A DNA stretch of 5,435 nt from an uncultured Amaricoccus sp. (lineage in GTDB: Bacteria > Pseudomonadota > Alphaproteobacteria > Rhodobacterales > Rhodobacteraceae), in the NCBI RefSeq assembly GCF_937858865.1, contig NZ_CALLYO010000084.1, positions 1-5,435 on the forward strand. The letters are read 5' to 3'. Below are positions 1 to 5,147 of this stretch, in pieces; the stretch's first letter is position 1, and each line of letters opens with the position of its first letter. The translations under genes were made by a program, and so were the position numbers. The notes below the pieces were generated by a model. The model ran no database searches. It was not told the DNA's origin and saw only the letters and a program-made list of their open reading frames with translations.

Positions 1-93
1 TATGCCTGTCCGCTCGAATTCTCGCGCGGGAACCAGGCGATGATCGACATGATCTACGACGCCGCCGGACCGGCTGGAGCGTCCTCCGGGTGA
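1..93 (+). CDS. C-terminal end of an unrecognised protein (partial, 5' end outside window)
   Basis: Frame 1 is open from the first base and ends at TGA 91-93, giving 30 residues that include the stretch LEFSRGNQAMIDMIYDAAG and a Gly/Ala/Ser-rich tail. Codons are GC-ending and match the downstream genes. There is no start codon, RBS or catalytic motif in view, and I cannot assign a family from this fragment. The 260 bases that follow look non-coding, so the gene probably ends its transcription unit here, although I see no strong terminator hairpin with a T-tract behind it. The frame could be a chance opening, but its composition argues for a real gene end. Confidence 0.55.
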   Translation, partial: YACPLEFSRGNQAMIDMIYDAAGPAGASSG

Positions 94-157
94 ACGCGCG
101 CGCGCCCCGCACGACCCCTGCGTTAACTCCTGGTCACGGCCGCAAATCGTATGGCCG

Positions 158-190
158 CTTTCCAGCCCCTTTCCGGCCGCATTCCAGTCC
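158..190. repeat. Three tandem 11-bp direct repeats, possible operator
   Basis: Three adjacent 11-bp units start at 158, 169 and 180 and fit the consensus CWTTCCRGYCS. The TTCC core recurs at exactly 11-bp spacing (160-163 shifted by one base in unit 1 reading TTTCC, then 171-174 and 182-185). Units 1 and 3 with their left flanks (153-168 and 175-190) agree at 14 of 16 positions, 22 bp apart, which is two helical turns. The array lies in the non-coding stretch, about 85 bases upstream of a promoter-like sequence. Winged-helix response regulators of the OmpR/PhoB family bind tandem 11-bp repeats, so an operator is a reasonable inference; this motif is not the Pho box and the regulator is unknown. 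Confidence 0.4.
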
Positions 191-275
191 GCCCAAGTCG
201 CTGTTAACACGAACGGAATCCCCCTCGAGACCGATTCCATCCGCCGGAGGCCGCATGACGTCTCCCGAGGGCGAA

Positions 276-304
276 TTGTTGCGCGGTCCCGGCTCTGATA
301 GGAT
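276..304 (+). promoter_or_regulatory. Candidate sigma70-type promoter for the ABM-like gene
   Basis: A TTGTTG hexamer (276-281) is separated by exactly 17 bases from TAGGAT (299-304). They match the consensus -35 at 3 of 6 and the -10 at 4 of 6 positions, with the best-matched bases conserved (TTG; TA...AT). Transcription would start near 311 and give a leader of about 43 bases that carries a hairpin and the ribosome binding site of the gene at 354. The match is modest, so this is a candidate only. Confidence 0.35.
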
Positions 305-313
305 GCGCGCTGC

Positions 314-337
314 GGGCCGGCGGGGTTCGCCCGGCCC
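314..337 (+). promoter_or_regulatory. Leader hairpin just before the RBS of the ABM-like gene
   Basis: GGGCCGG (314-320) and CCGGCCC (331-337) form a perfect 7-bp GC-only stem around a 10-base loop. It begins close to the start expected from the promoter at 276-304 and ends six bases before the GGAGG ribosome binding site (344-348). It could protect the transcript's 5' end or tune access to the RBS. In DNA this GC-rich such stems are frequent by chance, so function is only a guess. Confidence 0.25.
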
Positions 338-353
338 CGGCGGGGAGGCGAGA

Positions 354-653
354 ATGACCGCTTACAACGTCGTTCGCATGCGCGTTAAGCCCGAGTTCCT
401 CGATGCATTCCTGGCCCACTACCGCGAGCGTCCGATGGACATGCCGGGGTTGAAATCGATGACGCTCGTGCAGACCGGCGAGCGCGACTTCTGCCTGATC
501 GGCGAGTGGACCGGCGTGGATGCGATCGCCGCGGCGCGGACGAGGATGATCGCCAACCTCGACGCGCACCGCGGCAAGCTCGAGGATCTAGGCACCGGTC
601 TCGGGGTGACCGATCCGGTCTCCGGCGAGGCGGTCGTAGAGCGCCAGGCCTGA
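354..653 (+). CDS. ABM-like / dimeric alpha-beta barrel small protein
   Basis: This 99-residue protein has the length and pattern of the antibiotic biosynthesis monooxygenase-like dimeric alpha/beta-barrel (ferredoxin-like) group. A first beta strand (residues 4-12, YNVVRMRVK) leads into an amphipathic helix with FLDAFLAHYRE (15-25). A PG turn (31-32) is followed by strands SMTLVQTGERDFCLIGEW (35-52), then a helix (55-75) and a C-terminal GLGVTDPVSGE segment. Members are small homodimers that oxidise quinol-like or polyketide substrates, degrade haem, or have no known activity; no substrate can be read from this sequence. The ATG at 354 is chosen because GGAGG (344-348) lies five bases upstream and the fold starts there; the same frame stays open back to about 90, but that extension is Pro/Arg-rich and unlike protein. 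The gene is monocistronic or leads loosely to the transpeptidase 138 bases on. The family call is by pattern only; the function is unknown. Confidence 0.75.
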   Translation: MTAYNVVRMRVKPEFLDAFLAHYRERPMDMPGLKSMTLVQTGERDFCLIGEWTGVDAIAAARTRMIANLDAHRGKLEDLGTGLGVTDPVSGEAVVERQA

Positions 654-657
654 GCGT

Positions 658-718
658 CGCGACTTCAGCAATAGGCAATACTTGCGCCTTAGGCCTATGC
701 TGTGACATCGGAGTCGCG
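658..718 (+). promoter_or_regulatory. Nested stem-loop element between the ABM-like gene and the transpeptidase
   Basis: An outer stem pairs 658-665 with 711-718 (CGCGACTT with GAGTCGCG, one T-G wobble). Inside it, CAGC (666-669) pairs with GCTG (699-702) and, past a bulged A670, ATAGGC (671-676) pairs with GCCTAT (693-698). That gives about 18 base pairs, a 16-base apical loop (677-692) and an 8-base one-sided internal loop (703-710). It starts five bases after the TGA of the upstream gene and ends 73 bases before the transpeptidase ATG. No T-tract follows, so a classical intrinsic terminator is unlikely. It could be a processed 3' end, a leader structure of the transpeptidase mRNA, or, read as DNA, an operator (GCCTTAGGC at 686-694 is itself an odd-centred palindrome). 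Confidence 0.4.
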
Positions 719-791
719 GGCGGACGGTTTCCGTTGATGCCGCTTGTCCATGGTCGGACTTTCTGTAACTGGTTTCTTGAGTGGGTGTTGG

Positions 792-1478
792 ATGATGACC
801 GCAAGACTTTGCGCCTCGCTTCTCATCGGGGCTGTCGTGCTGGCGGGATGCGTGCCGGAGGACGTGGCTCCGGTCGAGGTCGCGCCGCCTGTCGCCGCAC
901 CGCCGGCGTCGAAGGCCCTGGCGGTCGAGCCGCCCGACCCGGCGCTGGTCGCGATGTACGCCTCGCGCGCCGACGGCGAGAGGACCATCCCGGCGATCGA
1001 CGTGACCCAGTTCCACCGCGGACTGCTGCGCAACGAGGTGGACTATCCGACGACCGAGGCGCCGGGCACCATCGTCATCGACACGCACGGGCCCTTCCTC
1101 TATCTGGTCGAGGGCGAGGGCAAGGCGACCCGCTACGGCATCGCCGTCGGCCGCGAGGGCTTCGGCTGGACCGGCAGCGGGGTGATCGCCCGCAGCGCCA
1201 GGTGGCCGCGCTGGACCCCGCCGCCCGAGATGATCGAGCGCGATCCCTCGCTCGCCAAGTGGCGGGACGGCCAGCCGGGCGGGGTGACCAATCCGCTCGG
1301 GGCGCGGGCGCTCTACATCTACTTCAACGGACAGGATTCGGGGTATCGCATCCACGGCACCAACACGCCGAAGTCGATCGGCTGGGCCGCTTCCTCGGGA
1401 TGCTTCCGGATGCTGAACCAGGACGTCATCGACCTCTACGACCGGGTGCAGATGGGGGCCAAGGTCGTCGTCATCTGA
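792..1478 (+). CDS. L,D-transpeptidase lipoprotein (YkuD domain)
   Basis: This 228-residue protein is an envelope enzyme of the YkuD (ErfK/YbiS/YcfS/YnhG) family. These enzymes form 3-3 peptidoglycan cross-links or attach proteins to peptidoglycan through an acyl-enzyme on a cysteine. A type II signal peptide covers residues 1-19, with lipobox LAGC and the lipidated Cys20. A Pro/Ala/Val-rich linker (about 22-50) follows, then the catalytic domain (about 90-228) with TIVIDT (93-98). The active-site signature is IHGTN (His188) followed by SSGCFRM (nucleophile Cys204). Residue +2 after the lipidated Cys is Val, not Asp, which in enterobacterial rules favours the outer membrane. The start is ATG 792 (or 795), which puts the signal peptide in normal position; an upstream TTG at 744 and ATG at 750 in frame would add a poor N-terminus. 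The RBS is weak (GTGGG-like, about 780-785). The gene ends convergently against the MFS gene. Confidence 0.93.
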   Translation: MMTARLCASLLIGAVVLAGCVPEDVAPVEVAPPVAAPPASKALAVEPPDPALVAMYASRADGERTIPAIDVTQFHRGLLRNEVDYPTTEAPGTIVIDTHGPFLYLVEGEGKATRYGIAVGREGFGWTGSGVIARSARWPRWTPPPEMIERDPSLAKWRDGQPGGVTNPLGARALYIYFNGQDSGYRIHGTNTPKSIGWAASSGCFRMLNQDVIDLYDRVQMGAKVVVI

Positions 1479-1484
1479 CGCCCC

Positions 1485-1501
1485 AGCCGGGCCTGCCGGC
1501 T
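1485..1501. terminator. Candidate bidirectional terminator hairpin between convergent genes
   Basis: AGCCGG (1485-1490), loop GCCTG, and CCGGCT (1496-1501) form a perfect 6-bp stem in the 22-base gap between the transpeptidase stop (1476-1478) and the MFS stop, whose last base it overlaps. Position between convergent ends suits a shared terminator. No T-tract follows on either strand, so it would be a weak or factor-assisted one, as is common in GC-rich genomes. Confidence 0.4.
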
Positions 1502-3141
1502 CACGGGTGGTCGATCGGCGCCTTCGGGTGCGGCTCGACACCGAGGCGGCTGGCCTGGCGCACGATGCGGCGTTCCACTGCCGGCGGCCCGTTGCCGCGG
1601 TGGAGCTCGCGCAGGCGGTCGCTCGGGCCGGCGTCCGCCTTGGTGCGGCGCATGTTGTGGCGCACGTATTCCACCCAGGTCGGCGTCTGGTAGCTCTCGA
1701 CCCAGATGCGCGGGTCCTCCAGATCGCGCGCGAGCGTCCAGGCGCGGGCCCCGTCGCGGCGGCGGATGCGCTGCCGTTCCGCCATCAGGTCGAGGAACTC
1801 CGGCACATCGGCCTCGTCGATCACGTATTCGACGTTGATCTTGATCGGCCCGCTGCGCGGGGTGAGCGGGAGCTGGACCTTCGGCTCGCTCCACCGATTG
1901 AGCGGGTCGAGGTCGAGCTCGGCCCGCGCCGGCAGCGGCAGGTAGAAGCCCGCGGCCCCGGCCGCGATCATCGCCGCCGCCGCCCAGAGGAGCGCCTCGG
2001 CCGCCCCGTTCGACTCGGCGACCATGCCCCAGAGCCAGCTGCCGAGCGCCATGCCGCCGAAGGCCGCGGTCTGGTAGAGCGAGAGCGCCCGCCCGACCAC
2101 CCAGCGCGGGGTCGAGAGCTGCACTGTGGTGTTGAAGAGCGCGAGCGCCAGCACCCAGCAGGCGCCGCCCACCATCATGCCGAGCCCGGCCAGCCACGGC
2201 CCGCGGGCGAGCGCGAGGACGGTCGCGCAGACCGCGAAGCCGACGAAGCCGAGGCGCACGATCCACTCGCTCGAGAGGAGGTAGCGCAGCCGTCCGCCGA
2301 TGAAGGCCCCGCCGATCGCCCCGACGCCGAAGGCGCCGAGGAGGCCGCCGTAGACCAGCGGCCCGCCCTGCTCCATGTTGCGCGCGACGAGCGGCAGGAG
2401 GGCGGTCACCGAGACGGCGGTGAGGCCGAAGAGGAAGGCGCGCAGCACGACCTTGAGGATCGTCGGCGACATCGCGACGTAGCGCAGCCCCGCGGCCATC
2501 GCCGAGGCCAGCCGCTCGCGCGGGAGCGTGCGCGGGGGGAGGTCCGGCCGCCAGGCGTAGAGCACGCCGATGAGGCCGATGTAGCTGAGGCTGTTGACCG
2601 CGAAGGCGGCGGCCGCGCCGGCGGCGGCGACGATGAGGCCGCCGATCGCCGGGCCGACGCTGCGGGTCATGTTGAAACCGACGCTGTTGAGCGCCACTGC
2701 CGCCGCGATGTCGGCGCGCGGCACCATGTCGCCGACCGAGGCCTGCCAGGCGGGATTGTTGAGCGCGGTGCCGCAGCCGATGAGGAAGGTGAAGCCGAGG
2801 AGCGTCCAGGGGGTGAGGACGCCCATCCAGGCGGCGACGGTCAGCGCGACGGACACGCAGAGCATGAAGCCCTGGGCGACCAGCATCACCCGGCGGCGGT
2901 TGAAGTTGTCGGCGATCGCGCCGGCGGCCAGCGAGAAGACCATGATCGGCAGCGTGGTCGAGGCCTGCACCAGCGCCACCATGTTGGCCGAGGAGGTGAT
3001 CGTCGTCATCATCCAGGCGGCGCCCACCGCCTGCACGAGGCCGCCGAAGTTCGACACCAGGCTGGCGAGCCAGATCGCCCGGAAGATCGGGCTGCCGAGC
3101 GGGGCGAGCGCCGAAGCGCGGGGTCTCGGTTCCGGGTCCAT
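1501..3141 (-). CDS. MFS_3/EntS-like transporter with C-terminal soluble domain
   Basis: From the ATG at 3141 this is a 546-residue inner-membrane transporter of the MFS_3 (transmembrane secretion effector, EntS-like) group, whose characterised relatives export siderophores or drugs by proton antiport. Hydrophobic segments fill residues 22-403. The loop 2-3 motif A variant GAIADNFNRRR is at 74-84, NNPAWQASVGDMVPR at 128-142 and NMTRSVGPAIGG at 157-168, all typical of this group. After a polar linker (404-430) comes a cytosolic domain (431-546) with IKINVEYVID, RRRDGARAW (460-468) and TWVEYVRHNMRRT (488-500). Its strand-helix-strand pattern resembles ABM-like ferredoxin folds and is usual for long MFS_3 proteins. 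The start is uncertain: ATG 3141 gives the family-like N-terminus before APLGSPIFRAIW, ATG 3177 and GTG 3198 are in frame, and none has a well-spaced RBS (GGAAGGA is 16 bases from ATG 3141). The gene is divergent from cysK and convergent with the transpeptidase. The substrate is unknown. Confidence 0.88.
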   Translation of the reverse strand: MDPEPRPRASALAPLGSPIFRAIWLASLVSNFGGLVQAVGAAWMMTTITSSANMVALVQASTTLPIMVFSLAAGAIADNFNRRRVMLVAQGFMLCVSVALTVAAWMGVLTPWTLLGFTFLIGCGTALNNPAWQASVGDMVPRADIAAAVALNSVGFNMTRSVGPAIGGLIVAAAGAAAAFAVNSLSYIGLIGVLYAWRPDLPPRTLPRERLASAMAAGLRYVAMSPTILKVVLRAFLFGLTAVSVTALLPLVARNMEQGGPLVYGGLLGAFGVGAIGGAFIGGRLRYLLSSEWIVRLGFVGFAVCATVLALARGPWLAGLGMMVGGACWVLALALFNTTVQLSTPRWVVGRALSLYQTAAFGGMALGSWLWGMVAESNGAAEALLWAAAAMIAAGAAGFYLPLPARAELDLDPLNRWSEPKVQLPLTPRSGPIKINVEYVIDEADVPEFLDLMAERQRIRRRDGARAWTLARDLEDPRIWVESYQTPTWVEYVRHNMRRTKADAGPSDRLRELHRGNGPPAVERRIVRQASRLGVEPHPKAPIDHP

Positions 3142-3281
3142 GCTCGGGTGCGGCGCTTCCTTCCAGGTGGCGATCATGCTGAAACATCGCCGCGACACAA
3201 CCTCTGCCGCGCTTGCCGCTCGCGACGGCGCGTGACAGGTTGGCGGCGGAGCCGAGGGCGACGTCGAGAGGGGAGTTGCAG
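3142..3281. promoter_or_regulatory. Divergent intergenic region, MFS gene / cysK
   Basis: This 140-base space separates the divergent starts and should hold both promoters. On the - strand, TTGTGT (3195-3200) and CATGAT (3173-3178), 16 bases apart, make a weak promoter candidate that would favour the MFS start at 3141. On the + strand I find no convincing promoter for cysK. A bulged hairpin pairs 3208-3212 and 3215-3218 with 3226-3229 and 3230-3234 (9 bp including one G-T, loop CTCGCGA). A TTG (3213) in frame with cysK opens the reading frame early but lacks an RBS. Function of the hairpin is not established. Confidence 0.35.
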
Positions 3282-4376
3282 ATGGGCATCGAAAGCGGAA
3301 ACGGCGGCGAGCTCCGCCGCACCAGGGGGCGCGGGCAGCTGTACGAGAGCATCATCGACACGGTCGGCGACACGCCGGTGGTGAAGATCAACCGGCTCGC
3401 GCCGTCCCACGTCGGCCTCTACGTGAAGGCGGAGGCGTTCAATCCGGCCGCTTCGGTGAAGGACCGGATCGCGCTCAACATCATCGAGGCGGCGGAGCGC
3501 GACGGGACGCTGAAGCCGGGGCAGACGGTGGTCGAGGCGACGAGCGGCAACACCGGGATCGGCCTGGCCATGGTCTGCGCCGCCAAGGGCTATCCGCTGG
3601 TGGTGACGATGGCCGACAGCTTCTCGGTCGAGCGGCGGCAGCTGATGCGCTTCTTCGGGGCGAAGGTGGTGCTCACCCCGCGCGCGGCGAAGGGGTACGG
3701 GATGTACGTGAAGGCGAAGGAGCTGGCCGAGGCGAACGGCTGGTTCCTGGCGCACCAGTTCGAGACGCCGGCCAACGCGGCGATCCACGAGAGTACGACG
3801 GCGGCGGAGATCCTCGGCGACTTCGCCGGCAAGCGGCTCGACTATTTCGTGTCGGGCTACGGGACCGGCGGGACGGTGGCGGGCGTCGGGCGGGTGCTGA
3901 AGAAGAGCTTCCCCGACGCGAGGATCATCCTCTCCGAGCCGGCCAACGCGCAGCTCGTCGGCTCGGGCGTGGCGCAGGAGCGCACGGCGGAGGGGGAGCC
4001 GGCCAGCGGGCATGGCTCGTTCGAGCCGCATCCGATCCAGGGCTGGACGCCGGACTTCATCCCGCTGGTGCTGCAGGAGGCGATCGACGGGCATTATTTC
4101 GACGAGGTCATTCCGATCGCGGGGGCCGAGGCGATGAAGTGGTCGCGCGAGCTGGCGGCGAAGGAGGGGATCCTGGCCGGGATCTCGGCGGGCGCGACCT
4201 TCGGGGTCGCCGTGCAGGTGGCGGAGGCTGCGCCGGAGGGATCGGTGATCCTCGCCATGCTGCCCGACACCGGGGAGCGGTATCTCTCGACGCCGCTCTT
4301 CGAGCCGTTCGGGGCGGAGATGAGCGAGGCGGAGCTGGAGCTGATGCGCTCGACGCCGGGGTATCAGATCGGCTGA
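3282..4376 (+). CDS. cysK: Cysteine synthase A (O-acetylserine sulfhydrylase)
   Basis: This 364-residue PLP enzyme of fold type II makes L-cysteine from O-acetyl-L-serine and sulfide in the cytosol, the last step of assimilatory cysteine synthesis. The PLP-binding lysine is Lys60 in NPAASVKDRIA (54-64). The substrate loop TSGNTG is at 87-92, the phosphate-binding loop GTGGT at 194-198, GILAGISAGAT at 296-306 and LPDTGERYLST at 327-337. Differences from the E. coli type are ADSFSVERR (111-119) for PETMSIERR, a loop about ten residues longer (221-249), and HPIQGWTPDFIP (250-261) for HKIQGIGAGFIP. A roughly 20-residue polar N-terminus precedes the fold. The start is ATG 3282, preceded by GAGAGGGGAG with six bases of spacing. 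The SRAP gene follows after 12 bases, suggesting co-transcription. A cystathionine beta-synthase-like or other sulfhydrylase role cannot be excluded by sequence alone. Confidence 0.92.
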   Translation: MGIESGNGGELRRTRGRGQLYESIIDTVGDTPVVKINRLAPSHVGLYVKAEAFNPAASVKDRIALNIIEAAERDGTLKPGQTVVEATSGNTGIGLAMVCAAKGYPLVVTMADSFSVERRQLMRFFGAKVVLTPRAAKGYGMYVKAKELAEANGWFLAHQFETPANAAIHESTTAAEILGDFAGKRLDYFVSGYGTGGTVAGVGRVLKKSFPDARIILSEPANAQLVGSGVAQERTAEGEPASGHGSFEPHPIQGWTPDFIPLVLQEAIDGHYFDEVIPIAGAEAMKWSRELAAKEGILAGISAGATFGVAVQVAEAAPEGSVILAMLPDTGERYLSTPLFEPFGAEMSEAELELMRSTPGYQIG

Positions 4377-4388
4377 GGCCGGCGTCCG

Positions 4389-5060
4389 ATGTGCGGGCGC
4401 TACATGGTCACCTCGGCGCAGGAGGCGATGGCCGTGCTCTTCGAGGCGGAGCTCGGGGAGCTCGGCCCCGAGGTGGCGCGGCCGAACGTCTCGCCGACCG
4501 AGCCGGTGCCGGTCGTGGTCAGCCGCGAGGGCGAGCGGTTCGTCGTGCCGATGCGCTGGGGGCTGCTGCCGCCCTTCTACCGGACGGCGAGCGGGGGGCC
4601 GCTGCTCATCAACGCGCGCTCCGAGGGGATCGCGGAGAAGCCGGCCTTCCGCGAGGCGGTCAGGGCGCGGCGATGCCTGCTGCCGGCGGACGGCTTCTAT
4701 GAATGGCAGGGGGAGAAGGGAGCGCGGGTTCCCTTCGTGGTGCGGCCGCGGGCGGGCGGGATGATCGCCTTCGCCGGGATCTGGCAGGACTGGAAGGGGC
4801 CGGAGGGATGGATTTCGACCTGCGCCATCGTCACCTGCCCGGCGAACGCGACGCTGGCGGGGGTGCACGAGCGGATGCCGGTGGTCATCGCGCCGGAAGA
4901 TTTCGCGCTCTGGCTGGGCGAGGCCGGGCACGGGGCGGCGCGGCTGATGGTGCCGGCGCCGGAGGAGGCGCTGGTGGCCGAGCCGGCCGACGCGGCGACG
5001 CGGGAGATGCTGGGGCGGCGCGCGGCGCCGCCGCCGGGGCTGGTCGCGCTTCGGGCGTGA
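4389..5060 (+). CDS. yedK: SRAP-family abasic-site DNA-protein crosslinking protein (YedK/HMCES)
   Basis: This 223-residue protein belongs to the SOS response-associated peptidase (SRAP) family. After removal of Met1, Cys2 forms a thiazolidine crosslink with abasic sites in single-stranded DNA, shielding them from cleavage and error-prone bypass. All key residues are present at the same numbers as in E. coli YedK: Cys2 in MCGRY, Asn75 and Arg77 in INARSEG (74-80), Glu105 in GFYEW (102-106) and His160 in VHERMPV (159-165). RWGLLPPF (56-63) is the usual conserved core. The C-terminal 40 residues are Ala/Pro-rich and variable. The start must be ATG 4389 because MCGR has to be N-terminal; GAGG at 4375-4378, overlapping the cysK stop region, gives a 10-base RBS spacing. 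I see no LexA-type operator directly upstream, so expression probably follows cysK. The older peptidase name reflects self-processing, not a proven protease role. Confidence 0.95.
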   Translation: MCGRYMVTSAQEAMAVLFEAELGELGPEVARPNVSPTEPVPVVVSREGERFVVPMRWGLLPPFYRTASGGPLLINARSEGIAEKPAFREAVRARRCLLPADGFYEWQGEKGARVPFVVRPRAGGMIAFAGIWQDWKGPEGWISTCAIVTCPANATLAGVHERMPVVIAPEDFALWLGEAGHGAARLMVPAPEEALVAEPADAATREMLGRRAAPPPGLVALRA

Positions 5061-5074
5061 TTTCGCACGCGAAA
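5061..5074. repeat. 14-bp palindrome after the SRAP stop codon
   Basis: TTTCGC (5061-5066) and GCGAAA (5069-5074) are perfect inverted halves around a 2-base AC centre, starting immediately after the TGA of the SRAP gene. The near-absent spacer fits a dimeric repressor site better than an RNA terminator, though a hairpin with a 4-base loop (TTTCG/CGAAA) is possible. It lies over the expected transcription start of the leftward promoter at 5074-5102, an operator-like position. Confidence 0.4.
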
Positions 5075-5102
5075 CTATACTTAAGCTATTGAGTTTATTC
5101 AA
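5074..5102 (-). promoter_or_regulatory. Leftward sigma70-like promoter, antisense to the SRAP gene
   Basis: On the - strand TTGAAT (5102-5097) and TATAGT (5079-5074) are separated by exactly 17 bases, matching consensus at 4 of 6 and 5 of 6 positions. It sits in the most AT-rich stretch of the window. Transcription would begin near 5067 and run into the 3' end of the SRAP gene in antisense. No - strand gene starts nearby: the dehydrogenase at 5148-5435 ends upstream of it and the next - strand gene starts at 3141. It could drive an antisense or small RNA, or be a chance match favoured by AT-rich composition. Confidence 0.4.
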
Positions 5103-5147
5103 TTACGTCGGGTTAACGGATCCTGAATCGCACTTTTGGCCTGCGGG

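Noticed and set aside
122..208. Two GTTAAC sites (122-127, 203-208), with a third at 5112-5117, considered as CtrA-type sites
   Set aside because: None fits TTAA-N7-TTAA or a full CtrA half-site; TTAA words are simply confined to the less GC-rich non-coding DNA.
90..353. An 88-codon N-terminal extension of the ABM-like protein
   Set aside because: It is Pro/Arg/Ser-rich without protein-like patterning, crosses the 11-bp repeats and promoter candidate, and the ATG at 354 has a well-placed GGAGG.
682..710. TTGCGC at 682-687 considered as a -35 for the transpeptidase
   Set aside because: No acceptable -10 lies 16-18 bases downstream (ACATCG at 705-710).
506..1693. Open frames of about 320-395 codons on both strands over the ABM-like and transpeptidase genes
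   Set aside because: They lack recognisable domains, overlap two genes with strong family signatures, and reflect high-GC composition.
3213..3281. A TTG start extending CysK by 23 residues
   Set aside because: No ribosome binding site precedes it, whereas ATG 3282 has a strong purine-rich RBS six bases upstream.
1436..3391. Long open frames over the MFS gene (651 codons on -, and 625 codons on + at 1507-3384)
   Set aside because: Both give Arg/Gly/Ala-rich or Arg/Glu/His-rich non-protein-like sequence, while the remaining - frame shows clear MFS motifs and membrane segments.
3174..5102. A 642-codon open frame on the - strand opposite cysK and SRAP
   Set aside because: The product is a low-complexity Arg/Pro/His-rich sequence with no domain; it mirrors codon bias of the two well-supported + strand genes.
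5088..5103. ATTGA/TCAAT inverted repeat considered as a terminator for the SRAP gene
   Set aside because: The stem is only five AT-rich pairs with no T-tract, and the bases are better explained as part of the leftward promoter.
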